Below are positions 22,066 through 28,258 of a stretch of 28,258 nt of DNA, in pieces. Source of the stretch: an uncultured Solobacterium sp. (lineage in GTDB: Bacteria; Bacillota_I; Bacilli_A; Erysipelotrichales; Erysipelotrichaceae); contig CALHUY010000038.1 of NCBI GenBank assembly GCA_938039295.1, positions 1 through 28,258 of the forward strand, read 5' to 3'. The notes under the pieces were generated by a model, which was not told the origin of the DNA, made no database searches, and was given only the letters and a program-made list of their open reading frames with translations. The position numbers and the translations under genes were made by a program. The stretch's first letter is position 1. Each line of letters begins with the position of its first letter.

Positions 22066-23562
22066 ATGACATACGAAGAGAAATTACAACAATATAAAGA
22101 TTGGATATTTCGCCGTTCTGCATATCAGATGGCATTAGCAATCATTGGCATAGACAAACAGACAGTCGCACCATCCGCAGGGGCTGCTTATCGTGATGAA
22201 CGTTCAGCGTATCTTGCTGGAGAATTATTCTCGATTGAAACAGATTCAGAAATGGTTCAACTTTTAAAGGAATTAAAGGATGATCCGAAGATTGATGGTG
22301 ATAACAAACGTGCAGTAGAACTCTACTACAAACAAGCAATGGATACGATGTGTATTCCAAAGGATGAGTTTGTCGCATATCAAAAACTACGCGATGAATC
22401 CTTTGATGCATGGATCAACGCAAAGTCACAATCTGACTACTCTATCTTTGAACCATACTTAAAGAAGATTATCGAAGTCAGTAAGAAGATGTATCGTTAT
22501 CGTAATAGCGATAAGAACCTATACGATCAGATGCTTGATGACTATGAACCAGGTATGACACAAGAAAAGTATGATGCATTCTTTGCGGCATTAAAGCAAA
22601 GACTTGTACCACTCATTCAAAAGGTTACGCAAGCAAAACAAAAGAACGAAGCATTCTTACACCAAGAATTTCCAATTGAAGACCAAAAGAAATTCATGAC
22701 ACAGTTACTTGAATATCTACACTTTGATTCATCATGGGGATATCAGAATGAATCTGAACATCCATTTACATCATGGACATGCGAAAATGATTGCCGTACA
22801 ACTACAAAGTACGTTAAGAATGATGTGATCTCTGCAGTACTATCTACAGTACATGAAGTAGGACATGCATACTATGAACATAATGTAGATCCTAAGTATG
22901 ATGGCATGATTCTATCCGAAGGAATTTCATCAGGTATGCATGAATCACAATCCAGATTGTGCGAAAATTACCTAGCGCGTACAACAGCCTTCTGGACATA
23001 TCATTATCCAAAACTTCAGGAAACATTCCCAGCTCAGTTAGGTAATGTATCCTTTGAAGAATTCTATGAAGCCATCAACGTTGCTAAACCATCCTTCGTA
23101 CGTACAGAGGCAGATGAATTAACATATCCGTTACATGTCTTAGTTCGTTATGAAATTGAAAAGGGACTCTTCAATGGAACAATCTCCACAGAAGGCTTAA
23201 ATGAAACTTGGAATAAGATGTATAAGGAATACTTAGGAGTTGATGTGCCAAATGATAAAGTGGGTATCTTACAGGATGTACACTGGTCCGATGGTAGTTT
23301 TGGCTACTTCCCAACTTACGCACTAGGAACTGCATTTGCGGCACAATACATGCATGCAATGCATAAGGACTTAGATGTAGATACACTACTAAGCAATAAC
23401 CAATATGATGTCATCATGAACTGGCTCAAGGAACATATCCATAAGTATGGCTTTAGATATGAAGCACCAGAGTTAATGAAGATGGTAACAGGGGAAGAAT
23501 TCAACGTAAATTACTACCTAGATTATCTTGAGGAGAAGTATACAAAACTATATAACCTATGA
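22066..23562 (+). CDS. M32 metallocarboxypeptidase (carboxypeptidase Taq family)
   Basis: This 498-residue cytoplasmic enzyme removes C-terminal amino acids from peptides. The zinc site is HEVGH (His263-Glu264-His267; TVHEVGHAYYEHN) with the third ligand in the family motif HES (GMHESQSRLCEN, Glu293). Further M32 signatures are SWTCENDCRTTTKY (~236-249), where bacterial relatives often have DVRITTR-like sequence, and PSFVRTEADELTYPLHVLVR (~345-364). Length matches the family (~500). I use the ATG at 22066, seven bases after AGGAGG; the frame reaches 22027 but that start lies inside the leader stem. The stop overlaps the xpt start as ATGA, so the two are coupled. Their functional link (peptides and purines) is unclear. 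Confidence 0.93.
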   Translation: MTYEEKLQQYKDWIFRRSAYQMALAIIGIDKQTVAPSAGAAYRDERSAYLAGELFSIETDSEMVQLLKELKDDPKIDGDNKRAVELYYKQAMDTMCIPKDEFVAYQKLRDESFDAWINAKSQSDYSIFEPYLKKIIEVSKKMYRYRNSDKNLYDQMLDDYEPGMTQEKYDAFFAALKQRLVPLIQKVTQAKQKNEAFLHQEFPIEDQKKFMTQLLEYLHFDSSWGYQNESEHPFTSWTCENDCRTTTKYVKNDVISAVLSTVHEVGHAYYEHNVDPKYDGMILSEGISSGMHESQSRLCENYLARTTAFWTYHYPKLQETFPAQLGNVSFEEFYEAINVAKPSFVRTEADELTYPLHVLVRYEIEKGLFNGTISTEGLNETWNKMYKEYLGVDVPNDKVGILQDVHWSDGSFGYFPTYALGTAFAAQYMHAMHKDLDVDTLLSNNQYDVIMNWLKEHIHKYGFRYEAPELMKMVTGEEFNVNYYLDYLEEKYTKLYNL

Positions 23563-24128
23563 GAGAGTTAGAAGAAAAGATATTACAAGATGGTAAGGTT
23601 TTTCCAGGGAACATTTTGAAGGTAGATAGTTTCCTGAATCATCAAATTGATGTTGAGATGCTCGATAAGATGGCAGATGAATTTTACCGTCTATACAAGG
23701 ATGATAAGATTACACGTATCCTAACAATTGAAGCTTCTGGTATTGCGGTTGCAGTACCAATTGCGCAACGTTTCCACGTACCTGTAGTTTTCGCAAAGAA
23801 AGCAAAATCAAAAAACATTGGGGGTGGCGTGTATACATCACATGTACATTCCTACACTTACAACAAGGACTTTACAGTAACAGTATCCAAAGATTACTTG
23901 CATGCGGATGATCATATCTTAATTGTCGATGACTTTCTAGCAAATGGTCTAGCAGCAGATGGTCTGATTGATATTGCAAAACAAAGTGGCGCAAAAATTG
24001 TAGGACTTGGCATCTGTGTAGAAAAACTCTTCCAAGGTGGTGGAGAGAAGTTGCGTAAACAAGGCTATCGTGTCGAAAGCCTTGCAAAGATTAAAAGCTT
24101 CGACAACAACAAAGTAAACTTTGAATAA
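23559..24128 (+). CDS. xpt: Xanthine phosphoribosyltransferase
   Basis: This 189-residue enzyme converts xanthine and PRPP to XMP in purine salvage. The sequence is Xpt-like throughout. The N-terminus is LEEKILQDGKVFPGNILKVD, EASGIAVAVPIA lies at ~58-69, the phosphoribosyl-binding loop is ILIVDDFLANG (120-130) with two acidic residues, and the end reads GICVEKLFQGGGEKLRKQGY. Length is normal. The ATG overlaps the stop of the M32 gene (ATGA), so it depends on translation of that gene. In Bacillus xpt forms an operon with pbuX under a guanine riboswitch; neither is present here. The alcohol dehydrogenase gene begins 35 bp later with no terminator between them. Confidence 0.95.
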   Translation: MRELEEKILQDGKVFPGNILKVDSFLNHQIDVEMLDKMADEFYRLYKDDKITRILTIEASGIAVAVPIAQRFHVPVVFAKKAKSKNIGGGVYTSHVHSYTYNKDFTVTVSKDYLHADDHILIVDDFLANGLAADGLIDIAKQSGAKIVGLGICVEKLFQGGGEKLRKQGYRVESLAKIKSFDNNKVNFE

Positions 24129-24163
24129 TTGAGTTGTATTATTATAAACAAGGAGAACATACA

Positions 24164-25333
24164 ATGGAAAACTTTGAACATCATATTCCGACTAAACTCT
24201 ATTTTGGCAAAGGATCAATTTCACACCTAGCAGAAAGCTTAAACGAATACGGCAAACGCGTACTTCTTACCTATGGTGGAGGTTCTATTAAGAAAATCGG
24301 ATTATACGATGAAGTAATGAAGATTTTAAATGAAGGTGGATTTACTGTTGTAGAATGTGCAGGTATTGAACCAAATCCACGTATTGAAACAGTAGAACGT
24401 GGTTCTAAATTATGTAAAGAACACAATATCGATGTTATTTTATCCGTTGGTGGTGGTAGTACATTAGATTGTTCAAAGGCAATCGCAGTAGGAGCATATT
24501 ACGAAGGTGATGACTATTGGCAAATGGTACTCAATTCACGTGGTACTTCCAAAGCATTACCACTCGTTGATATTTTGACACTCGCCGCAACAGGTTCTGA
24601 ATTTGATGGTGGCGGAGTAATCTCTAACATGGCATTGAACAAAAAGATTGGCAGATCCTTTACATTCCCACAGGTATCTATCTGTGATCCAACATATACA
24701 TACTCCGTATCTGCATACCAGACAGCTGCAGGTTCTGCAGATATTATGAGTCATATCATGGAAGGATACTTCTCAAGAACAGATGATTCAGACCTCTCTG
24801 AAGCAATCCAAGAGGGTATATTAAAATCAGTGATTAAGAATCTTCCAATCGCATTAAAGGAACCTACAAACTATTCAGCACGTGCAAATCTGATGTGGAA
24901 CTCATCGATTGCATGTTCTGGTATTCCAGAATATGGCAAGCTAGATACATACTGGCCATGTCATGCGATGGAACATGAATTGAGTGCATACTATGACATC
25001 ACACACGGAGTAGGTCTAGCGATTCTTACTCCTAGATGGTTAGAGTATATCCTTGCAAAAGATCCAACGATTACACCACGTCTAGCAAAGTTTGCTAGAA
25101 ATGTATGGGGTCTAGAAGGTGATGATGAAGTACTTCTAGCAAAACAAGGTATTCAAGCATTACATGATTTCTTCAAGTCCAATGGAATTCCAATGACACT
25201 AACAGAAGTCAATATTAATGAAGAGTACTTCCAAGCAATGGCAGAGTCTGCATGTACACGTGATCGATTAATGAGAGCATATGTTCCATTAACAGTGGAA
25301 GATGTAAAGAAGATTTACCAGATGTGTCTATAA
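24164..25333 (+). CDS. Iron-containing (NADPH-type) alcohol dehydrogenase, butanol dehydrogenase-like
   Basis: This 389-residue cytoplasmic enzyme belongs to the group III iron-dependent alcohol dehydrogenases and is closest in style to BdhA/YqdH-like butanol dehydrogenases. The start HHIPTKLYFGKGSI is typical. The nucleotide-binding segment is SVGGGSTLDCSKAIA (~94-108). Metal ligands are expected at Asp193 and His197 (AAGSADIMSHIME), His267 (PCHAMEHE) and His281 (DITHGVGLA). The family reduces aldehydes to alcohols with NAD(P)H in fermentation. I chose the ATG at 24164, eight bases after AAGGAGA; the longer frame from 24134 has no ribosome binding site. It is probably the last gene of the M32-xpt transcript. 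Confidence 0.92.
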   Translation: MENFEHHIPTKLYFGKGSISHLAESLNEYGKRVLLTYGGGSIKKIGLYDEVMKILNEGGFTVVECAGIEPNPRIETVERGSKLCKEHNIDVILSVGGGSTLDCSKAIAVGAYYEGDDYWQMVLNSRGTSKALPLVDILTLAATGSEFDGGGVISNMALNKKIGRSFTFPQVSICDPTYTYSVSAYQTAAGSADIMSHIMEGYFSRTDDSDLSEAIQEGILKSVIKNLPIALKEPTNYSARANLMWNSSIACSGIPEYGKLDTYWPCHAMEHELSAYYDITHGVGLAILTPRWLEYILAKDPTITPRLAKFARNVWGLEGDDEVLLAKQGIQALHDFFKSNGIPMTLTEVNINEEYFQAMAESACTRDRLMRAYVPLTVEDVKKIYQMCL

Positions 25334-25347
25334 AGTAGTGAATATGA

Positions 25348-25384
25348 AAAAGTGAGCCTATCGTCAAAAGGCTCACTTTTATTT
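25348..25384 (+). terminator. Terminator after the alcohol dehydrogenase gene
   Basis: AAAAGTGAGCC (25348-25358) pairs perfectly with GGCTCACTTTT (25370-25380) around an 11-base loop, followed by ATTT. Confidence 0.9.
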
Positions 25385-25436
25385 AGGGTGAATAGATAAA
25401 TTAATTTATGTTTATAGTACGAATCTAAAAGCATAT

Positions 25437-25501
25437 AAAAACGCAAGCAGACTCTGGCAAACACGCACTTAAGCGATAAAAGGTTGCCACAGAATGCTTG
25501 C
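25437..25501 (-). ncRNA. Layered hairpin ending in a U-tract: terminator of the 70-residue gene or a small RNA
   Basis: On the minus strand GCAAGCA (25501-25495) pairs with TGCTTGC (25449-25443). Inside it TCTGTGGCAA pairs, with a small bulge, with TTGCCAGA, and the loop holds a further CGC/GCG pairing. The stem is followed directly by TTTTT (25441-25437). It lies about 60 nt after the stop of the minus-strand gene at 25563. A TATAAT on the minus strand near 25527 could start a short transcript of its own. The size and layering exceed a minimal terminator, so a stable small RNA is possible. Confidence 0.5.
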
Positions 25502-25562
25502 ATTCAGACTATACAACACGAATTATAAAAATGCTAGTGTTGATAAGAATGGTATTTAAATA

Positions 25563-25775
25563 TTATGACTTGTTCTCTAGAACTTCCAGTAGGAATGAAA
25601 TATCATCTGCAGTGATATCTTTTTCCAATTGATAGGACATATCGATAAATTGAGATATCGTAAGAATATTTTTTTCTGTTTTCGCAAACGCAATAACTCC
25701 TTTGACATAGTTGTCATTATCCCACAATTTTCTAAGTTTTATTGCTAGTTCTTTAGCAGCTTTACTATCAACCAT
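25563..25775 (-). CDS. Small protein of unknown function, 70 residues
   Basis: This short frame encodes a soluble, charged, helix-rich protein with no membrane segment or signal peptide and no cysteine. Segments include KAAKELAIKLRKLWDNDNYV and ISQFIDMSYQLEKDITADDI. The ATG at 25775 is preceded by GAGGATGAGGATTCT, an adequate ribosome binding site, and by a TATAAT-like element further up. A hairpin with a U-tract follows its stop. These signals and its isolated convergent position support a real gene. I do not recognise the family. It is divergent from the two-component system but need not be linked to it. Confidence 0.6.
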   Translation of the reverse strand: MVDSKAAKELAIKLRKLWDNDNYVKGVIAFAKTEKNILTISQFIDMSYQLEKDITADDISFLLEVLENKS

Positions 25776-25915
25776 AGAATCCTCATCCTCGTTGATATTA
25801 TAATAACATCACTATATAAATATATAAATATCTAGCATGATAAGCTGGAAGTTCACTGGTTCTTGTGTGTTATGATAGTTTTATGTATTTTATACATGAA
25901 TTAGGTAGGGTAACG

Positions 25916-26596
25916 ATGATGAAGATATTAATAATAGAAGATGATAAAGATATAGTTGCAGTCATCAGTGAAGAATTAAAACAATGGGGATATGAAACAT
26001 GTTCTATTCATGACTTCAATGCAGTATTAGATGAGTTTAGAGAACATACACCTCAATTGATTTTAATGGATATTACATTACCATATTTCAATGGATATTA
26101 TTGGACTCAAAAGATTCGTGAAGAGTCTAGTGTACCGATTATTTTTATATCATCACATAGTGATGACATGGATATGGTTATGGCAATGCAGTGTGGTGCA
26201 GATGATTATATTACAAAACCAATTAATATTCATTTAGTACGTGTGAAGATTCAAGCATTACTTCGTAGAACATACGATTATTCATTATCGATAGATAATT
26301 TAATCTTTGGTGATTTGAAACTGAATTTATCGGCTGCTAAATTAGAAAATGGTGAGAAGTCTATTGATCTAACACATACAGAGCTATTGATTCTAGAGAC
26401 TTTATTTAAAGCAAAAGGGGATATCGCAAAGCGTGATAATATCATGGATCATTGTTGGCAAAGTGATAATTTTATCGATGATAATACTTTGGCAGTTAAT
26501 ATGACTCGTTTAAGAAAAAAATTATCAGAAATTGGGTTTGATGATTTGATTCAGACAAAAAAAGGAGTTGGATACTATCTGAAAGAAGGTAAATAA
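25916..26596 (+). CDS. OmpR-family response regulator, BceR-like
   Basis: This 226-residue protein has a receiver domain (~1-118) and a winged-helix DNA-binding domain (~130-224). Receiver residues are in place: acidic pocket E8-D9-D10 (ILIIEDD), phospho-acceptor Asp52 (ILMDITLPYFNGYYW), and Lys101 (DDYITKPI). The DNA-binding half ends NMTRLRKKLSEIG and GVGYYLKEGK. The D-I-T-L-P-x-F-N-G-Y-Y-W stretch is characteristic of regulators paired with Bce-type kinases. Two adjacent ATGs (25916, 25919) follow AGGTAGGG; either could be used. The kinase gene starts four bases after the stop. Its expected target is the palindrome at 27498-27513. The module is notably AT-rich. Confidence 0.92.
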   Translation: MMKILIIEDDKDIVAVISEELKQWGYETCSIHDFNAVLDEFREHTPQLILMDITLPYFNGYYWTQKIREESSVPIIFISSHSDDMDMVMAMQCGADDYITKPINIHLVRVKIQALLRRTYDYSLSIDNLIFGDLKLNLSAAKLENGEKSIDLTHTELLILETLFKAKGDIAKRDNIMDHCWQSDNFIDDNTLAVNMTRLRKKLSEIGFDDLIQTKKGVGYYLKEGK

Positions 26597-26600
26597 TACG

Positions 26601-27512
26601 ATGAAATTATTCTTGGATTATATGAAAAGTCAAAGTGTCATTCTGTTTGGATATCTTCTTGTGTGTATCGTATTTATCGCTATTTCTCTACTAGCAACAA
26701 TAGAGATAGAATATGTGCTTTTAGGAATAGAGATTTTGGGGTTTATATTATTCATTTATTTAATTGTGCATTGGTTTCGTTATCAAAAATTAAGTGATAT
26801 AAAGGTTGATAATCAAAGACTATTAAATGAAAATAAAAATTTAAAGAGTGAAATGACAAAGCAGAAGGATGATTTGAATGGATATTTTTTGATGTGGCTA
26901 CATCAAATTAAAACTCCTATGACTGTTAGTAAACTTCTGTTAGACAAACCTGATGAAAATACTGCTTCGAAATTAAAAATGCAGTTAATGTATATAGAAC
27001 AATATGTCAATATGGCGATGAATTATCTAAAGATGATTGATCATTCTACTGATATGGATATTACACAGGTGAATCTTGATGATATTATCAAAGATTTATT
27101 AAGGAAGTATTCATTGTTGTTTATTCATAATCATATTTCTTTAGAATATCAAAGTGATACAACATATGTGATTAGTGATAGTAAGTGGCTTACGATACTG
27201 ATCGAACAAATCTTATCGAATGCGCTGAAGTACACAGAGAATGGAAGGATATCGATTCAATATCTTGAGGATAAACATGCATTAGAAATCAAAGATACAG
27301 GAATTGGGATTCGTAGTGAAGATATTCCTAAGATATTTGATCGTGGATATTCAGGCTTTAATGGTCGCATGAATGAGAAGTCCAGTGGATTAGGATTATA
27401 TCTTGCTAAGAAGATATCTGAGAAATTAAATATTCAAATCGAGGTGGAGTCAAAGCTATCCAAAGGTAGTACCTTCCGATTGGTATTTCCTGAAAACCTT
27501 ACAAAAATGTAA
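26601..27512 (+). CDS. Intramembrane-sensing histidine kinase, BceS-like
   Basis: This 303-residue membrane kinase has two membrane helices (~12-33 and ~38-58) joined by a loop of only a few residues. It therefore has no extracellular sensor domain, the hallmark of BceS-type kinases that sense through their ABC transporter. A coiled stretch (62-95) leads to the phospho-acceptor His101 in FLMWLHQIKTPM. The ATPase domain has Asn207 (EQILSNALKYT), Asp232 (KDTGIGI) and GLGL (263-266). ATG at 26601 follows GAAGGT. The stop codon lies within a palindrome thought to be the regulator's operator. The partner transporter gene begins 87 bp later. The signal is probably bacitracin, a lantibiotic or another cell-wall-active peptide. 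Confidence 0.93.
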   Translation: MKLFLDYMKSQSVILFGYLLVCIVFIAISLLATIEIEYVLLGIEILGFILFIYLIVHWFRYQKLSDIKVDNQRLLNENKNLKSEMTKQKDDLNGYFLMWLHQIKTPMTVSKLLLDKPDENTASKLKMQLMYIEQYVNMAMNYLKMIDHSTDMDITQVNLDDIIKDLLRKYSLLFIHNHISLEYQSDTTYVISDSKWLTILIEQILSNALKYTENGRISIQYLEDKHALEIKDTGIGIRSEDIPKIFDRGYSGFNGRMNEKSSGLGLYLAKKISEKLNIQIEVESKLSKGSTFRLVFPENLTKM

Positions 27513-27535
27513 GAATACAGGCATGATTTGTCATG
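27498..27535 (+). promoter_or_regulatory. Bce-type response-regulator operator: two 5-N4-5 palindromes
   Basis: CTTACA-AAAA-TGTAAG (27498-27513) is a perfect palindrome overlapping the kinase stop codon. Its core TTACA-N4-TGTAA equals the BceR-like binding consensus I recall from the literature (TNACA-N4-TGTAA). A second palindrome, CATGA-TTTG-TCATG (27522-27535), has the same 5-4-5 layout, centre-to-centre 23 bp away, about two DNA turns. The first centre is about 95 bp before the ABC gene ATG, in the range expected for activation of a bceAB promoter. Confidence 0.7.
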
Positions 27536-27599
27536 TTTGATAAATGCTAGTAATCTTTTGAGACTCTAAAATAAGACTATACAAAAGGAGAATTCAAAT

Positions 27600-28258
27600 A
27601 TGACAACTGTATTGGAACTTACAGATATTAAGAAAATATATCAAACAAAAAATATAAAAACAGAAGCCTTAAGTGGTATTCATTTTTCCGTGCAACAGGG
27701 AGAATTTATATCGATTATGGGAGAATCTGGTGCAGGAAAAACAACACTTCTAAACTTGATTGCGACACTAGATAAACCAACTTCAGGTAACATCTTATTG
27801 AATGGGAAAAACATTAGTAATTTAAAAGACTCAGAAATTGCAAGCTTTAGAAGAAATGAACTTGGATTTGTCTTTCAGGATTTTAATCTACTAGATCAAT
27901 TTACCAATAAGGATAATATCTTTCTACCACTTGTTCTATCTAAGGTTCCTGTAAAAGAGATGAAGGATAGACTATCAAGTGTGCAGGACCGTCTTGGAAT
28001 CAAGGAATTGTTAAATAAATATCCTTATGAAATTTCTGGTGGGCAGAAACAAAGAGTGGCCATCGCAAGAGCTGTGATTACAAAACCATCATTATTATTG
28101 GCGGATGAACCAACAGGTGCTTTAGATTCTGCTTCATCCGAAATGATTCTAAATCTATTTGAAAGTATTAATCGAAATGGGCAAACGATCTTGATGGTTA
28201 CACATTCGCTTCGTGCTGCCTCTTATGCGAAGAGAGTCTTATTTATTAAAGATGGTAT
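27600..28258 (+). CDS. ABC transporter ATPase, BceA-like (cut by window edge)
   Basis: The first 219 codons of an ABC ATPase run off the right edge; about 30-40 residues are missing by comparison with typical BceA proteins (~250). Walker A is GESGAGKTT (41-49), the Q-loop is VFQDFNLLD (91-99), the signature ISGGQKQR (145-152) stands where LSGGQ is usual, Walker B is LLLADEPTGALD (165-176) and the H-loop is MVTHS (199-203). The family is the MacB/LolD-like group that includes BceA. ATG at 27600 follows AAAAGGAG. The large permease BceB should follow outside the window. With the adjacent regulator and kinase this completes the visible part of a peptide-antibiotic sensing and resistance module. 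Confidence 0.93.
   Translation, partial: MTTVLELTDIKKIYQTKNIKTEALSGIHFSVQQGEFISIMGESGAGKTTLLNLIATLDKPTSGNILLNGKNISNLKDSEIASFRRNELGFVFQDFNLLDQFTNKDNIFLPLVLSKVPVKEMKDRLSSVQDRLGIKELLNKYPYEISGGQKQRVAIARAVITKPSLLLADEPTGALDSASSEMILNLFESINRNGQTILMVTHSLRAASYAKRVLFIKDG

Noticed and set aside
24134..24163. A longer alcohol dehydrogenase start.
   Set aside because: No ribosome binding site; the family N-terminus begins at the ATG at 24164.
25315..25503. A 62-codon minus-strand frame.
   Set aside because: It runs through a terminator and a long hairpin, lacks a ribosome binding site and has an unlikely composition.
25865..25915. A longer response-regulator start at 25865.
   Set aside because: The added 17 residues are not part of a receiver domain and AGGTAGGG stands just before the ATGs at 25916/25919.
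1..28258. tRNA, rRNA, CRISPR arrays, complete insertion sequences.
   Set aside because: None found by eye: no CCA-ended cloverleaf, no regularly spaced repeat array and no transposase gene.

Overview
The window is chromosomal DNA from a low-GC Gram-positive bacterium (Firmicutes/Bacillota). The signs are strong AGGAGG-type ribosome binding sites, a T-box leader on a tRNA synthetase gene, a BceRS/BceA-type antimicrobial-peptide resistance module, compact Rho-independent terminators and normal use of TGA as stop. Protein character (class II LysRS with an Ala/Lys/Glu-rich N-terminal extension, UPF0158, DUF438/PAS protein, activase/DUF2229 protein) fits an anaerobic gut or oral Firmicute. My best guess is the Erysipelotrichia, but I cannot confirm that here. 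No tRNA, rRNA, CRISPR array or complete insertion sequence was seen.

Layout from left to right. The edge holds 30 codons of an unidentified minus-strand gene, then a hicA-hicB toxin-antitoxin pair whose promoter carries a tandem 12-bp repeat. hicB converges on lysS through a shared terminator. lysS lies behind a lysine T-box riboswitch (specifier AAG) and follows a uracil permease gene on the same strand. A plus-strand operon of a HAD phosphatase, a NUDIX hydrolase and a UPF0158-GNAT fusion follows. It converges on a minus-strand pair coding for a FtsW/RodA-family glycan polymerase and a short class B penicillin-binding protein. Divergent from these are galM and a GH32 sucrose-6-phosphate hydrolase/fructosidase gene, then an XRE-TPR regulator gene. 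The regulator converges, through a long hairpin containing both stop codons, on an activase/DUF2229 gene and a dehydratase-like gene joined by a TAATG stop-start overlap.

The tldD-tldE pair (also TAATG-coupled) is divergent from the activase. It is followed by a DUF438/hemerythrin-like/PAS/DUF1858 protein gene, then an M32 carboxypeptidase gene overlapping xpt, and an iron-type alcohol dehydrogenase gene. A convergent patch holds a long hairpin RNA or terminator and a 70-residue orphan gene. The right edge is a two-component system and the start of an ABC ATPase gene of the Bce type, with a TTACA-N4-TGTAA palindrome between kinase and transporter.

Most of the window is central metabolism and cell-envelope work: nucleobase salvage (uraA, xpt), sugar use (galM, scrB), wall synthesis and peptide turnover (M32, possibly TldDE). 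The hicAB and Bce-type modules are visibly more AT-rich than the middle of the window in hand-counted lines and are the likeliest accessory pieces. The most informative regulatory signals are the hicAB promoter geometry, the lysS T-box, palindromes upstream of galM and of the XRE gene with related half-sites, the repeats in front of the hemerythrin-like gene, and the Bce-type operator.
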